Below, one piece after another: positions 41,592-52,150 of a stretch of DNA of 64,000 nucleotides. Numbering within the stretch: position 1 is the stretch's first letter; the number at the start of each line of letters is the position of its first letter. This DNA comes from Cylindrodendrum hubeiense. Taxonomy: Eukaryota > Ascomycota > Sordariomycetes > Hypocreales > Nectriaceae. The DNA is taken from contig JAANBB010000001.1 in the NCBI GenBank assembly GCA_014621425.1, positions 620,001 through 684,000 on the forward strand, given 5' to 3'. Under the pieces are notes generated by a model. That model was not told the origin of the DNA, searched no databases, and worked only from the letters and a program-made list of their open reading frames with translations. The translations under genes were made by a program, and so were the position numbers.

Positions 41592-43029
41592 TCAAACCTT
41601 GGAAAATATACCCGCAAGCCAATCCAGTGTCTCCATGGCAAGCTGTCGCTCAGCACCAAGGGCACAGTGCTCTCCAGCGCCAACGTCGGTCTTGAACAAA
41701 AAGTCTTGCCATCTCTTCTGGCTGTCCGGGTGCCATGTGATCATCTTCTCCCGACGCGACGAATACGGGACCCTTGATGTTAGCAATCTTCTCCGCGTTG
41801 AGGAAAATCTTTCCTGCTGCGTCAAACCATGTATAAGGGTTTGTCGTATTCCACGCAAACATGCCTTGATCGATAACCCAGCGAAACTCGGTAGGGATAG
41901 TTGGAATTGCAAGAACAGCTTCCACGTACTCATTGAAGCCGGTCTCATTCCCGGAGTTGTAGAGTTCGATCATGTCGGCGGGGAACTGCTGCTTAAATGC
42001 CGCCTGTATGTCGAGTAGCCCATCGATGGCGAGGACAGCGGCAAACCGGTGCTCGCGTGTAGCCGCCAGTGGTGCAAGAAGTCCACCAAAAGAGAGTCCA
42101 ATCAATGCGAGACGGTCGACGTCAACATCATTCCGTGTATGAAGGTAGTCAACAATTGGTGTGATAACCTCCCACCACTCGGGAATGAAGCCAATGTTCT
42201 GGTTGCGGCGCACCGTCGGTTGCCCAGGACCTTCGTAGGTGATGCAATTCCAGCCACGTTCGACAATTCCTCGGCAGGAACTATGATACAAGGCTTCCTG
42301 AGAGCCATCGTAACCGGTGCCTACTATGATCGTGGGCACACGTTCACCGTGGACACGTTTCTGCCCAGGAAGTGTTGGGTCCGCTGGGTAGAAATAGGTG
42401 GGTATCGTGAAACCAGTCGCATTCAGCTCGATCTTGATAGCGGGTTGATGGAGCAAGCTGACAGCCTTGTCGAAGTCACGGTGCTGCTGATCCCACAGAG
42501 TGTAGATTCTAGGATCAGAGAGGTTGCCATGAAGGAAGAAATCGGCTGCCCGGTAGTACGCAGATGACCGAAAGTACGCTTCCCTTGCAGATACAAAGGC
42601 GTTCCTCTTCTCTGCCTTTTCGCCCATAGCATGGATTTGATCTGCAAGATAGTTGAACTCGCTATACCAGCTCTCAAGGTTTCCTACCAGCGAGTTAATG
42701 ACGCGTCCGGTGAAGAGTCTTGGTGTGCGTACCTGGCTCAATCTTTGCTGCGGCTCTGAGAATTTCGGATGACGCAGCTCCGCCTTCGTTGGCAAGGGAG
42801 GCATACTCATTGAGAATAAACGCAAACTCGCTGTCTTCACTTAGTTGGTACATCGATGCTGTCTGGTTCGAGAGCGTAACGTTTGGCGGGTAGCCTTGGG
42901 CATATTTCGCGTTGGCGACCTGGAGCATCTATGTTAGTCTATATCGCACTTAAGCGGCGTATTAGAGGTGGCTGGACGTACAGCAGCAAAGACTGAGCTT
43001 AAGCTCAAGAGGTGTTTAGATGCCACCAT
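41592..43029 (-). pseudogene. Secreted-type alpha/beta hydrolase (dihydropseudooxynicotine-hydrolase/FrsA-like) with a C-terminal frameshift
   Basis: Exons 43029-42982, 42928-42733 and 42683 onward. The N-terminus is a probable signal peptide (VASKHLLSLSSVFAAML). An alpha-helical cap (SWYSEFNYLADQIH, AREAYFRSSAYYRAADFFLHG) is typical of this hydrolase group. The nucleophile elbow is GLSFGG and the acid is in ASGEDDHM. After the run of five A bases at 41698-41702 the frame is lost and ends early at 41650. The other frame continues with DVGAGEHCALG, which carries the expected catalytic histidine, and ends at a stop at 41592. Removing a single base from the run makes the total length a whole number of codons (445). 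Either the copy is freshly broken or the base is an assembly error. Confidence 0.8.
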
Positions 43030-44928
43030 TTTGGTTGTTGTAGAATGTTGATGTTAGACTGATAGGCTTGAGGTGGATGTGAATGGGGAATAGTTACGTC
43101 CTTGAGTTGGATTTGAAGATGTTTTAAATACTAGTCTAATGATCAGGCAGTAACTTTATTATGTGCCGACAATTGTCTGACCTACAGCCAAACTCAAAAT
43201 GAATCCTGGCTCGGTATCAATCGTGGCCGTGTGAAAATTAGTCCTCCAAACAAAAGTCTTGAATGGTGGTATTTCCGCATATTCGAATGGATTTCCAAAC
43301 TAGGAGGTATTCTAGAGCGAGCTGCGCCATGCTTGCATACGTCGTCGGAATGTCGTGCAGGGGGATTGTGGCGATGATTGCGGCCATGCATTTCGGAAAT
43401 GCCGTATTCTACGCAATAGGGTGAATGAGAGCATTCTCCGCCAATTCGAATGAATTACTGAAACTGGAATAGCGCCGTAGCTTATGCCCTGTGTTGAGCC
43501 TGTCAGACGAGATGCCGTCTAAGCGGATTATGGCGACCACTGAACTAATCCCTACCATCAACTAGGCTGTGACTTAATCGGCACCGGGAATCCTTTGACC
43601 GAGTTTGATCTTCGATTGGGCAACCGGGTGAGCCGGAATCGTCCATCGTGGATCTTAGTGCCTAGGAGGTAAACAGATGAACTGCTAATGCTGTGATTGG
43701 TATAGATGCGATAACTGACGTGCATCGCGTCGCCAGCTGGACTGCATGCTCAAGTTGATACGATATGTAATTATACCGAGATCGAGAACGAGAACGAGAA
43801 CGACGAAACACAACCAAATGCCGAAATGTGGGCTACCTCTGGCTGAGTCTGCCCGCCGTCGTGAGGCCGCCAACAATTCACATGCCTGGTGTAGTACCAG
43901 CACATCAACTTCCACACTAATCTACGAGAAAAAAACCCTCTCATTGTCTCCGGGTGTTATGATTTGTATACACGCCGATTACTGTTTACACGCAGAAGAA
44001 ACATGATGCTGTCTAGCAATAAATTATACCGTCTCACATAAATGAAAGAATAATTAACTACTCTTCTTCATGTATTAATCCCTAACAATTATGTTTACAT
44101 TCGTGCTTCTCAAATTAATACATATTGATGATGCTTACGGGTACTCAATGCGTGCGAATTGCACTGGATGTGCGTGCGGATAGCAATGCTCTTGTTTCCC
44201 TTCAGCCACATCCTTCTTGCACGACACGTCTCAAATCACGCCTTCTTAAGCTTACGGTTATTGTCAGGCGACACCGAGATGCGTCGGAGCTTACGGTGTG
44301 GAGCACGACTGCTCACTGTATCTCATTTGCAGCGGCCATTCGCATTCCCACATTGCCAAAGTACAGCTCTTCCGCTTTCAGTTATGAAGAAACGGTCTGC
44401 AAGAGGTGGTCTTTACCGTTCCGACAGAACCATCATGCGACGCAACTTTGCATCTTCTGAACTCGCCGACCATGCGTTGCTTTCTCCTGTGCTCCCTCAC
44501 GTCTCCGCTCAACCCGATGGGCAATCATGGCGTAAGTCATTAGATACGGTGACCGCACTCCCAACTCTTTTTGTTTGCTATGTTTCAATATGCGAATGTG
44601 GAATTGATTCCCTAGCACAATAATGCGGTCTCCACTTAAAATAAAATAAAAACAGTTGGTGTTTCCGCATTGACTGGCCATATGTTTGACAAGACGCCCC
44701 TGCAATCGGTTTCCAGCCGGATATGTCACACAAAGTTTGCTATGATACTGATTTGTTTTCATTGTTATCGTCATTACAGTCATCTACTAGATGCAGTCTC
44801 CCGAGACTGAGAGCCTTGCGAAATATCCAGAGTCGCCGTCGCCCGTGGACTATATATTCCGCCTACTCGCCGCCCCATTGTCCTTCTCCCTTTCCTTCCA
44901 CCAACCTATATACTTCATGGCACGATGT
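43030..44928. other. Gene-poor stretch, 1.9 kb
   Basis: No supported gene. It includes a short GAACGA microsatellite at about 43783-43803 and AT-rich sequence at 44010-44120. Open frames of up to 154 codons overlap one another on both strands without a recognisable domain. Together with the retroelement relic next door this looks like decayed mobile or spacer DNA. Confidence 0.4.
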
Positions 44929-45236
44929 CAAACAAGCCCGGACTGAGGCATCCGACCTGTGCAGTCACATGGAAGATCCACCCTGTGATATCCTACCAAC
45001 CAGCTTCAGCCTGCCCACACCGATGCCTTCCGCCCTTAGGAACTGGTCCCTGTGGAAGAGGACGATAACCAATACATCGTGGACCGGATCTTGCGACGAG
45101 AGGTCCGCTGGCTTCGGAGAAAAGCCACGCCTTTCGATGGTTTTTGGGTGCGATGGAAAGGATGGGGACCGAAGCACGATAGCTGGGTCTGGACTGACCA
45201 TGTCAACGACTAAGTCATCGCCGATTTCAAGGGAGC
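44929..45236 (+). mobile_element. Decayed Ty3/gypsy chromodomain retrotransposon fragment
   Basis: One frame reads TWKIHPVISYQ from 44967, the end of the integrase region that precedes chromodomains in fungal Ty3/gypsy polyproteins. A shift of frame near 45037 then gives ELVPVEEDDNQYIVDRIL, a middle, and FWVRWKGWGPKHDSWV, a recognisable chromodomain (aromatic and W-K-G residues in place) ending at a TAA at 45211-45213. Reverse transcriptase, protease and LTRs are not visible nearby. It is a truncated, non-functional relic. Confidence 0.72.
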
Positions 45237-45256
45237 GGCTCTGTCTCACGAATTGA

Positions 45257-45550
45257 ATGGCACACCTGTCGGCAGAACTCGATCTTCCAAGCTGGCTTCA
45301 GTATGAGCTGATGAAAATCCTCATGTTCGAGGCGATCGAGGCCGCGTGGAACACCCCCTTCAACCGTTATGCTTGGATCATCCAGCGCGACTTGGAGAAC
45401 AAGACCATCAGTTACCACACCGAGGTTATCACCAAACTTGGCCACACCTTCTCAGCCGTCGCGAAGCTTCTGTTGCATGCATCCGAAGACGAGCAGACCT
45501 TTGGACCGAAAATGTCGGCTTTCTTGTGGAGGCCTGCAATCGGTTCGTAG
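45257..45550 (+). other. Short unassigned open frame after the retroelement relic
   Basis: 97 codons starting at ATG 45257 with balanced composition and segments such as YELMKILMFEAIEAAWNTPFN. No family is recognised. It could be a small gene, a host gene fragment, or another part of the decayed element. An overlapping frame (45346-45663) is equally long, so coding status is uncertain. Confidence 0.25.
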
Positions 45551-45663
45551 AGCAAGGACCATCCATTTCCGACTTTGACAAATTGCTCCCGCAGTCTCTT
45601 GACGACCTTCGCACTGGATTTTCCGTCACTCGCGGCCCTTGTCTATATAATCAAGGGCGCTAA

Positions 45664-46173
45664 CCGAGCGGCCTTTGAGATCGACCGGCGGCCACGATGA
45701 GCTTCTCGCAGGGTGAAGGGATCAGCCCGACTTAGGCCCTGAACGACCAACTGTGTCCAATGACCAAGCTATTGCAATAATTCTTATTGCTACCTTTCCT
45801 TCCCTTCTTATGGATGTATTACAGAGCATCCAATCAGATACTTCCAGTATCCCATTCTCCAGGTTGTGTTCAGAATCTTCAATCACCTTCTTTCCTCTCT
45901 TGCTACCCTAGAGAACGGGTGTAAAGGGCAGGGAGGAAATCGGGTCACGTGGGGCAGTGGCACAGTGCCATTGACACCCACACTGTACAATTATGATCAC
46001 GAAGGAAGCTCAAGCTTCCCTAGTTTAACTCAATCAACTACCTTTTCTACGGATAACGAATATCCCTCTTATGCCCCTTTGGGCAGCTTCATTTCACTAC
46101 GGGTGTGGTCTGCACTAAAGGACCACTCCCACCAATAAATTCGGGTGTCAGGGTGTTAGTAAATCGGATGTGG
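45664..46173. other. Intergenic, nothing recognised
   Basis: About 510 bases without a supported gene; a 90-codon open frame at 45866-46138 has no recognisable domain. Confidence 0.35.
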
Positions 46174-46284
46174 CTATAGCATGGGCTCCTTCAACATTGA
46201 ATAATTTTTAAACTTCATTTTACTCAGGATAGGACGCGGTAGTGTTTGGACAGGTGAAGTAACGAGAACATCAGAGCAGTGGCA

Positions 46285-46793
46285 GGTTGAGTGGGGCATC
46301 CCAACTCCCCGTGAAGCGTTAAAATTGCAGTGCAGCGTGAACGCCTGGACGTTTATTTCCACGTGGTGGTGGTGCATCATCTTGCGCTCGCCGTTGACTC
46401 TCCTTGAAGCGCTAAAATTGCAGTGTAGCTGCAAGACCTCGTCCTTATATCCGGGTATCGCGGTAGGGGTTGTAGCAACGTGAACACCGGAAAAGTAGTA
46501 GGTTGAGTGGGGTATCTCAACTCCCGTTGAAGGGCTAAAATTGCGGTGCAGCGTGCAGCTGTACAGCGTAAGGTAGTTATATGCGATGCAGCTGCAAGGG
46601 CTCCACGGATCTACGAGTAGGTATCGTGTACCTTTTATCACCACATGATGGCGCGTTATCTCGCGCTCGCCATTGACTCCCCTTGAAGCGTTATAATTGC
46701 AGTGCAGGTGTCTTTTGACGCCCCAGCGCTTCCGGAGTAGCGCGGTGCGTGAAGCATCACGTGACGACGCGTCATCTCGCGCTCGGCATTGCG
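46285..46793. repeat. Interspersed degenerate direct repeats (two families sharing a core)
   Basis: Two 55-base copies begin GGTTGAGTGGGG at 46285-46339 and 46501-46555. A second family occurs at 46361-46430 and 46643-46707, with a partial copy at 46759-46793, built on the word GCGCTCGCC-TTGACTC. All but the partial copy contain the core TGAAGCG-TA-AATTGCAGTG in slightly different forms (four copies). The copies are spaced about 70-180 bases apart and lie 300-800 bases upstream of the peroxiredoxin start. They are not inverted and show no flanking target duplications I can see. Confidence 0.75.
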
Positions 46794-47097
46794 TGCGCGA
46801 CACGCCGAATGCCGCTACGGGCCAATTTATCTGAGAGGGCAAAAAGCAATACTATACGAATAAATGGTAAGCAACGCAACACGACGCTAGAAATGAGCCG
46901 AGACCAAATTTCCACGGGCTTCCACGAGACCCACTCCCTAACAATATTGCCAATTGGCGTTATCAGGGGTCTCCACGTCTCAGGACGCTCCGGCAACGCA
47001 ATCAATTTCTCCTCCTGTTTACTCTGTTCAATTGAGTCCAGCGCCAGCTAAACCCACCAAACCCACCCATCACCATCAACCACCATCAACCATCACC

Positions 47098-47859
47098 ATG
47101 TCTACAGCCTTTGTTCAGCGTCCGGCTCCGGAATTTACCGCCACCACCCTCTTCCCCGGTGGCGAGTTCAGGGACATTTCCCTGTCCGAGTACAAGGGCC
47201 AATGGTATGTTGGACCGCCAGCCTGGCTCGCCTCGCTGAGATGCGACGCGATAGCGTATCCCCAAACCCAATCGTGACTAACGTCTTCTTCTCGCAGGGT
47301 CGTCCTCCTCTTCTACCCCATGGACTTCACCTTTGTCTGCCCGACCGAGATCATCCAGTACAACAACGCTCTCGAGCGCTTCCGCGCCATCAACACGACC
47401 GTTCTCGGCATTTCCACCGATTCGCACTTCTCCCACCTGGCCTGGGTCGAGAAGCCCCGAAAGCAGGGCGGCCTCGGCCCTGACCTGGAGCTGCCCCTTG
47501 TGGCCGACCGCTCGCAGAAGATCTCGCGCAGCTACGGCGTCCTCATCGAGGAGGAGGGCATTGCCCTGCGCGGCCTGTTCATCATCGACCCCAAGGGCGT
47601 CCTGAGGCAGATCACCGTCAACGACCTGCCCGTCGGCCGCGACGTCGAGGAGACGATCCGTCTCGTCAAGGCCTTCCAGTTCACCGATGAGCACGGCGAG
47701 GTCTGCCCTGCCGGCTGGATCGAGGGCAGCAAGGGAATGAAGGCCGACCCCAAGGGAAGCCTGGAGTACTTCGCTGCCCAGGGCGAGGCCACCAACGGCA
47801 ACGGCACCAACGGCACCAACGGCAATGGCGAGTCCAGGAAGCGCCTCAGGGCCGAGTAG
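47098..47859 (+). CDS. Typical 2-Cys peroxiredoxin (AhpC/Prx1 type)
   Basis: Exons 47098-47204 and 47298-47859 give 222 residues. The peroxidatic cysteine is Cys50 in [12 protein letters not shown], with the conserved Thr-x-x-Cys and later [18 protein letters not shown]. The resolving cysteine is Cys172 in HGEVCPAGW, so both halves of the dimer disulfide are present. It reduces H2O2 and alkyl peroxides with thioredoxin, normally in the cytosol. After the usual end ([10 protein letters not shown]) there is an extra tail of Asn-Gly and Asn-Gly-Thr repeats followed by a basic RKRLRAE end. The tail replaces the YF motif region of hyperoxidation-sensitive enzymes and could serve as a short nuclear targeting segment; that is inference. 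The intron is longer than its neighbours (93 bp). The coding GC is high. Confidence 0.95.
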
Positions 47860-48865
47860 ACGATGACTGGCTGATGTTCCTTTTCTGCGCGGATGCAACA
47901 GAACGGTGCTCGTAGACTGGCCGCAGATAGAATCGCCGATGGCGAGAAAAGCTAGACGACAGAATCTCAAATCGAGACTGTCACATTTGTACAATAATCA
48001 CTAAGGCTTCGCCGACATTTATTGACCTGATAATAATACATGGCCTGCACAATTCTCCCGCCCGCGTGACAATGTCTACGGACCCCTTGAAGTGTGAACA
48101 GACAGCGACACAGCAGCCCGCCAGACCAGCTACGCACAAGACTGCACCGCGCCTAGATACCACTGCATGGTGGTTTACTGTTTGTAAACCACCTATGCAT
48201 TTCACTCATACAAAGTATTTGCATTTTCCATATCTCTCCCACTATGACAGTTGACATTTTCTTTTGGACTCATCACCTTCTACTTCACCGTCTTCATACT
48301 TCTTGGACACTTCCCTGTCATCAGGGGAGAAGAAGGCGAAACGAGAGAGTGAATGTGCGAGACGAGGTTTTCAACCCTAGCAGCTGGCAGAGGTGGCTCG
48401 CCAGCTGTCAACGAGTGCCCGCCAGAGTGTTCCCAGGCACACCGTTGGGTGGCCGACAGCCACAATCAAACACTGGCTGAATTGTGGGATTGGTGCATGA
48501 CTTGAGTGACTATGGTGTTTGCGGCTGGTTGATGTGGCTGCTTTGCCGCAGTTTGTTGTTGGATGCCTGGACTTTGGTCTTTGTTGTGATTCACAGACTC
48601 CAGACTCCAAACGCGTATGCCCGAGAACCATTCCATGCACATAAACAAACCAGAGGTGAGTTCTGTGTTGCACAAGACCCAGCTTTCAACGTCTATTCCA
48701 TCACCTTCTTGACTGCAGGCGGCTCTTCTTTCCTCTCCTTCATCTACACCCTCGTTCCACCGAGCGAACCCCAACCCGTTGTGATAGGCAAGACCGCACG
48801 CACGCCTCCCTCCTCTTTCGCCGCTGACTTTTCTTCTCAGTCCTACCTTCCGACTCGCCTTCGGC
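47860..48865. other. Intergenic, 1.0 kb
   Basis: No recognisable gene; several open frames below 140 codons overlap on both strands. The last 100 bases form the upstream region of the coiled-coil protein. Confidence 0.35.
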
Positions 48866-49531
48866 ATGGCTTGCCCAAACGCTGGGCTTCCGCAACTGGA
48901 TGAACAATGCCTGAAAGACATGCAACTTTTTGGCGTAACCGCTGAAGAGTTGGTCAATCGTGTTGGCAACACGGCCTACGACAACTTCGATAGCGAAATG
49001 ATCGATGGCTGGGGTCAAAGTGACCAACATGGCGAAAGCAACCAGAATGATGACGACAGCGAGGAGGAGGGCAGCCCACAGAGCCGCATCGGCGAGCAAG
49101 ACGACAGCGACGACCACGGCGACGACGAGCAGGACAACGAAACCGACGAAGAACAAGATAGGGGGCTTGTTAAAATTGCCAGGCTTTTGGATCTACATGA
49201 ATCAGCCATGACGTCGAGCGACCACACCCGCTCTTACCCACGTGGCCTCGGTCAAGTACAACAGCTGGAGCGCCCATCTGTGAAAAGATCCCGAAGCGAC
49301 AACTCTCTCATCATCCCGAGCAAGCGGCGAAAGCCTTACACGAATGTCGAAGAAGAAAACACACAGCTCAAGCTGAAGCTGGCCGAATACGTCGCCGCCG
49401 TCGAATCTCATGGTCCCCTGACAGAGCTGCAGCAGCAGGCCAGCCGAGCGATGGAAATGGCCAACGATTTACAGGAGCGTGCTGACGAGAATGATCGGCT
49501 GGTCGCATCCCTCGCAGAGAGACCTGGATAG
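48866..49531 (+). CDS. Acidic/coiled-coil protein of unknown function, ended by an in-frame amber codon
   Basis: 221 residues from ATG 48866 to TAG 49529-49531. The N-terminal 45 residues contain LKDMQLFGVTAEELVNRVG. They are followed by an acidic low-complexity block (about 55-100, rich in D, E, S, N), then a basic nuclear-localisation-like patch (VKRSRSDNSLIIPSKRRKP, about 142-160) and heptad-patterned helices (EEENTQLKLKLAEYVAAV, ELQQQASRAMEMANDLQERADENDRL). I recognise no family. Acidic block plus NLS plus coiled coil suggests a nuclear protein. The same frame stays open for another 90 codons after the amber codon with the same coiled-coil character, so the natural product may be 311 residues. 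Confidence 0.6.
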   Translation: MACPNAGLPQLDEQCLKDMQLFGVTAEELVNRVGNTAYDNFDSEMIDGWGQSDQHGESNQNDDDSEEEGSPQSRIGEQDDSDDHGDDEQDNETDEEQDRGLVKIARLLDLHESAMTSSDHTRSYPRGLGQVQQLERPSVKRSRSDNSLIIPSKRRKPYTNVEEENTQLKLKLAEYVAAVESHGPLTELQQQASRAMEMANDLQERADENDRLVASLAERPG

Positions 49532-49801
49532 GATCAGGACACTCTGGCAAGCATTTACGACCGGCTCAAGATTCTCGAACGCCCTGTGGAAATCGACGCC
49601 ACGGAGATTTCCGACCAACTCGAAGCGCTTGGCCTTCGCCATAAGAGGGGCCAGGACGTCATCGCCGATATCGAGGCCCGACTTGAAACACTGGAGGAGC
49701 AGCAAGCACTCTCCGAGCGGACCATCATGGAGACCATCGTTCGAGTTGATCAACTAGTTGAAGTGGTCAACAGCATTTTGAGAATCAATTCGCGGAACTG
49801 A
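49532..49801 (+). other. In-frame continuation of the coiled-coil protein beyond the amber codon
   Basis: Directly after TAG 49529-49531 the same frame reads DQDTLASIYDRLKILERP, then a heptad-rich helix (ISDQLEALGLRH, VIADIEARLETLEEQQALSERTIMETIVRVDQLVEVVNSIL) to a TGA at 49799-49801. Its composition matches the upstream part, so it very likely belonged to the same protein. No in-phase intron of realistic length (the nearest GT to the TAG gives only 33 bases) can remove the stop. Confidence 0.6.
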
Positions 49802-50700
49802 GGTGAAGTGGGGCGCGTGCGACATGTCGTGGTAACTGTCGGGGTAACTGTCGGATCAATAGCAGATGCGCAGAGTCATACTGCAACTGCTCAATGATGA
49901 CAAGACTTTTGTTACCGCAGACAAGTGGCTGGGATAGGATACTGGAACACGGGAACCAGATTTGGGTGTAAGGCTTGATCAGGTCATGTGTTTAGAACAA
50001 GGTAGAAAACCCACCACTGTTGGACGAGGATTACTTTTTGCATGTACTTTCACTCTAAGCTAATCAGACATGTTTGTCCCTGGCGAAGGCCGACAACGGC
50101 CGCTTTGAGCAACCCGGTCTTCACCCCACCATAACGTTGCCGCCACAGTATTCCTGCCCAACGGAATGACAAATCAGTCAAAGAAACTTACAACAGTGGG
50201 ATTCCCCGGCCGTCACAAGCCCAATCACTCATCGGCTTGACTCAGGGAGATCAGACGAGATTTCTCTCCTGCCAAAATTAACCCAGTCTGGCGGTGTTGG
50301 GCTAATGCACCTGCCGCGAATCACGTTAGTAGTAGAGAAATGGGCTAATCTATCGCTCGATCTGGGGCAGGGAGGGGGCGGGAACGCTATGTTTGGGTGT
50401 GGTCTTCAGATCGCCCAGGTACACACACGCGCGCCAATAAACCGAGGGCGAGCTCGCTCAGCTTTCCCCTAGAGGGTAGGAGGCGCACCCTGGCTTATAA
50501 AAAGATGCAGCTACGAGAAAACTAGCGTTGCAGTGAGAATTATGGCAGCTTTCATCACATATTTGGGCACGGAACGGTAGTCAGTGCATACGAGTGTGTA
50601 TAAGCCTGAACGACATGGGCTGCATGCTATCTCCAAATGTGGGAGAAACTCAAGTTCCTCGATCCGATACCCTGCCAACCCAACAATTGAACCCCAACAT
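49802..50700. other. Intergenic, 0.9 kb
   Basis: No gene is supported. It is the shared 3' flank of the coiled-coil gene and the small secreted protein gene. Confidence 0.4.
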
Positions 50701-51048
50701 TCAGTTCGACCGACAGTTGATCTTGTACGAGTTGACCTTGTTCTTGGCCTTGGAAGAGAAGGCCGGTAGATTCCAGCTCGCGTAGTTGCTATCCCCAAGC
50801 GGGGTCCCCGAACAATCGCCGCTGTCGTACAGCCTGATCTTGCAGACCGTGACGAGGTTGCGGGCGTCCCAGTGCATACTCTGCGCCTTGTTGACGTACT
50901 TGCCCAGGTTCTTGCAAGGCTGTCCCAGAGTGCCGCCACGGTCGTGGATCTTGACCTTGTATCGCTCCTTGTCGTAGAGTTTGATGTGCCAGGCGTCAGT
51001 GAGAGGAAGTCCGAGGACGAGGAAGGAGGAAAGGATAGAAAGCTTCAT
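50701..51048 (-). CDS. Small secreted protein with four cysteines
   Basis: A single exon of 115 residues. The first 19 residues are a clear signal peptide (MKLSILSSFLVLGLPLTDA, cleavage before WHIKLYD). The mature part of about 96 residues has four cysteines (QPCKNL, TVCKIRL, GDCSGTP, INCRS), enough for two disulfides, and two LYD segments (IKLYDKERYKVKIHD and IRLYDSGDCSGTPLGD) that suggest an internal duplication of a beta-strand pair. It is rich in Lys and Asn. I do not recognise the family. Secreted, small and cysteine-containing proteins of this kind can be antifungal, structural or host-interaction proteins; none is shown by sequence. Confidence 0.72.
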   Translation of the reverse strand: MKLSILSSFLVLGLPLTDAWHIKLYDKERYKVKIHDRGGTLGQPCKNLGKYVNKAQSMHWDARNLVTVCKIRLYDSGDCSGTPLGDSNYASWNLPAFSSKAKNKVNSYKINCRSN

Positions 51049-52150
51049 TGTGATGGCTCAATATGTTCGTTGGCAAAGTTATTGCAAGAGAGGTTGCTTG
51101 AGATGCTGAAGAAGGATGATGAAGTTTTCCTGACAAGTTGAGGGAGTTATCGAGCCTATTTATATTCATCTGAATACGCGGACATGTAATACTTGAAGTT
51201 CTCGGCTGCCAAACCTCGTTCAACGTCCATAAGCTCACTCGTCGTCGCACTGCATACCATTAATGCAGAAGCTAGAAATAACACAAATAACTCCCTCCCA
51301 TTTGCTTAGACTCCAATGAAGTGGAGCAAGCTGTTTGAGACCTTACGATCTAGATCCTTCCTCTTGTGTCTGGAGTTGTCGCTAAGTCGAGTATGCACAG
51401 CTCGTTGTCAGCATCGGCCTCTGGTTCTACCGCCGCCCGCACCTGATGACTGGCCAGGATCTGTGTCATGAGCTGTGCGGGGTGCCCAGCCGTTATAGGA
51501 AACTCATGGAGCAACTCTGGTTGGCTCCTCAGGGATGCACAAGCGAGATCAGCTCTGAGTTGTCTGTTGGTGGGTCCCGTTCTGTGTGAATATTACCCTG
51601 TAATAAATGGGCTATGCTCTATCGGTGTCGTGCCCCGAGAAGTGGATACCTTAAAGAGAAGGTGCCTATCTTACAGCATAATAGCTGAAGCTTATTTTAG
51701 GAAGTCCCACTTTTGAGAGAAGGATTATCCTCGTCTAATGTTGGTCGGGCATCTCAACTAGGGACCTGGATGTTCAGCTGAATACAGGCATGTCTGCGAG
51801 CTGAGACCTTGACATTTCAAGGCCGACTTTACCAGTACACAGGATGTACTCCGCCATGCTTAGTCAACCCACTGGGTAAGTGATGAATTGGGTGCTCGCT
51901 CTGTCCCAGGCTCTATATTACCAGATAGCTGATCCAGACTATTTGTATCATTCCCAAGATTAAGACATTCGCAGGGTTTCTTTGTTTACCAACGACATGC
52001 TTTTTATAGCACTTATAGCCAGCAGCAGTCTAATTGCGAAGTAATCACTGTAAATAGTACTCAAATCACTTTAGGTAGTAAACTCGAAGGGGATTCTTGT
52101 GGAACGCACAGCTAATATTACCTAAGGTGATCTACAGGGCCAGGTTGCAT
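51049..52150. other. Intergenic, 1.1 kb
   Basis: Promoter of the secreted protein on the left, then unassigned DNA; an 82-codon frame at 51468-51716 has no recognisable features. Confidence 0.35.

Noticed and set aside
43777..43806. Short GAACGA repeat considered as a CRISPR-like or satellite array
   Set aside because: Only a few perfect short units without spacers; an ordinary microsatellite in a eukaryotic genome.
44125..44623. 111- and 154-codon plus-strand frames in the gene-poor stretch
   Set aside because: They overlap in different frames and show no domain or start context; treated as non-coding.
47278..47994. 238-codon minus-strand frame overlapping the peroxiredoxin gene
   Set aside because: Exact antisense of a GC-rich conserved enzyme; composition is a codon-bias artefact.
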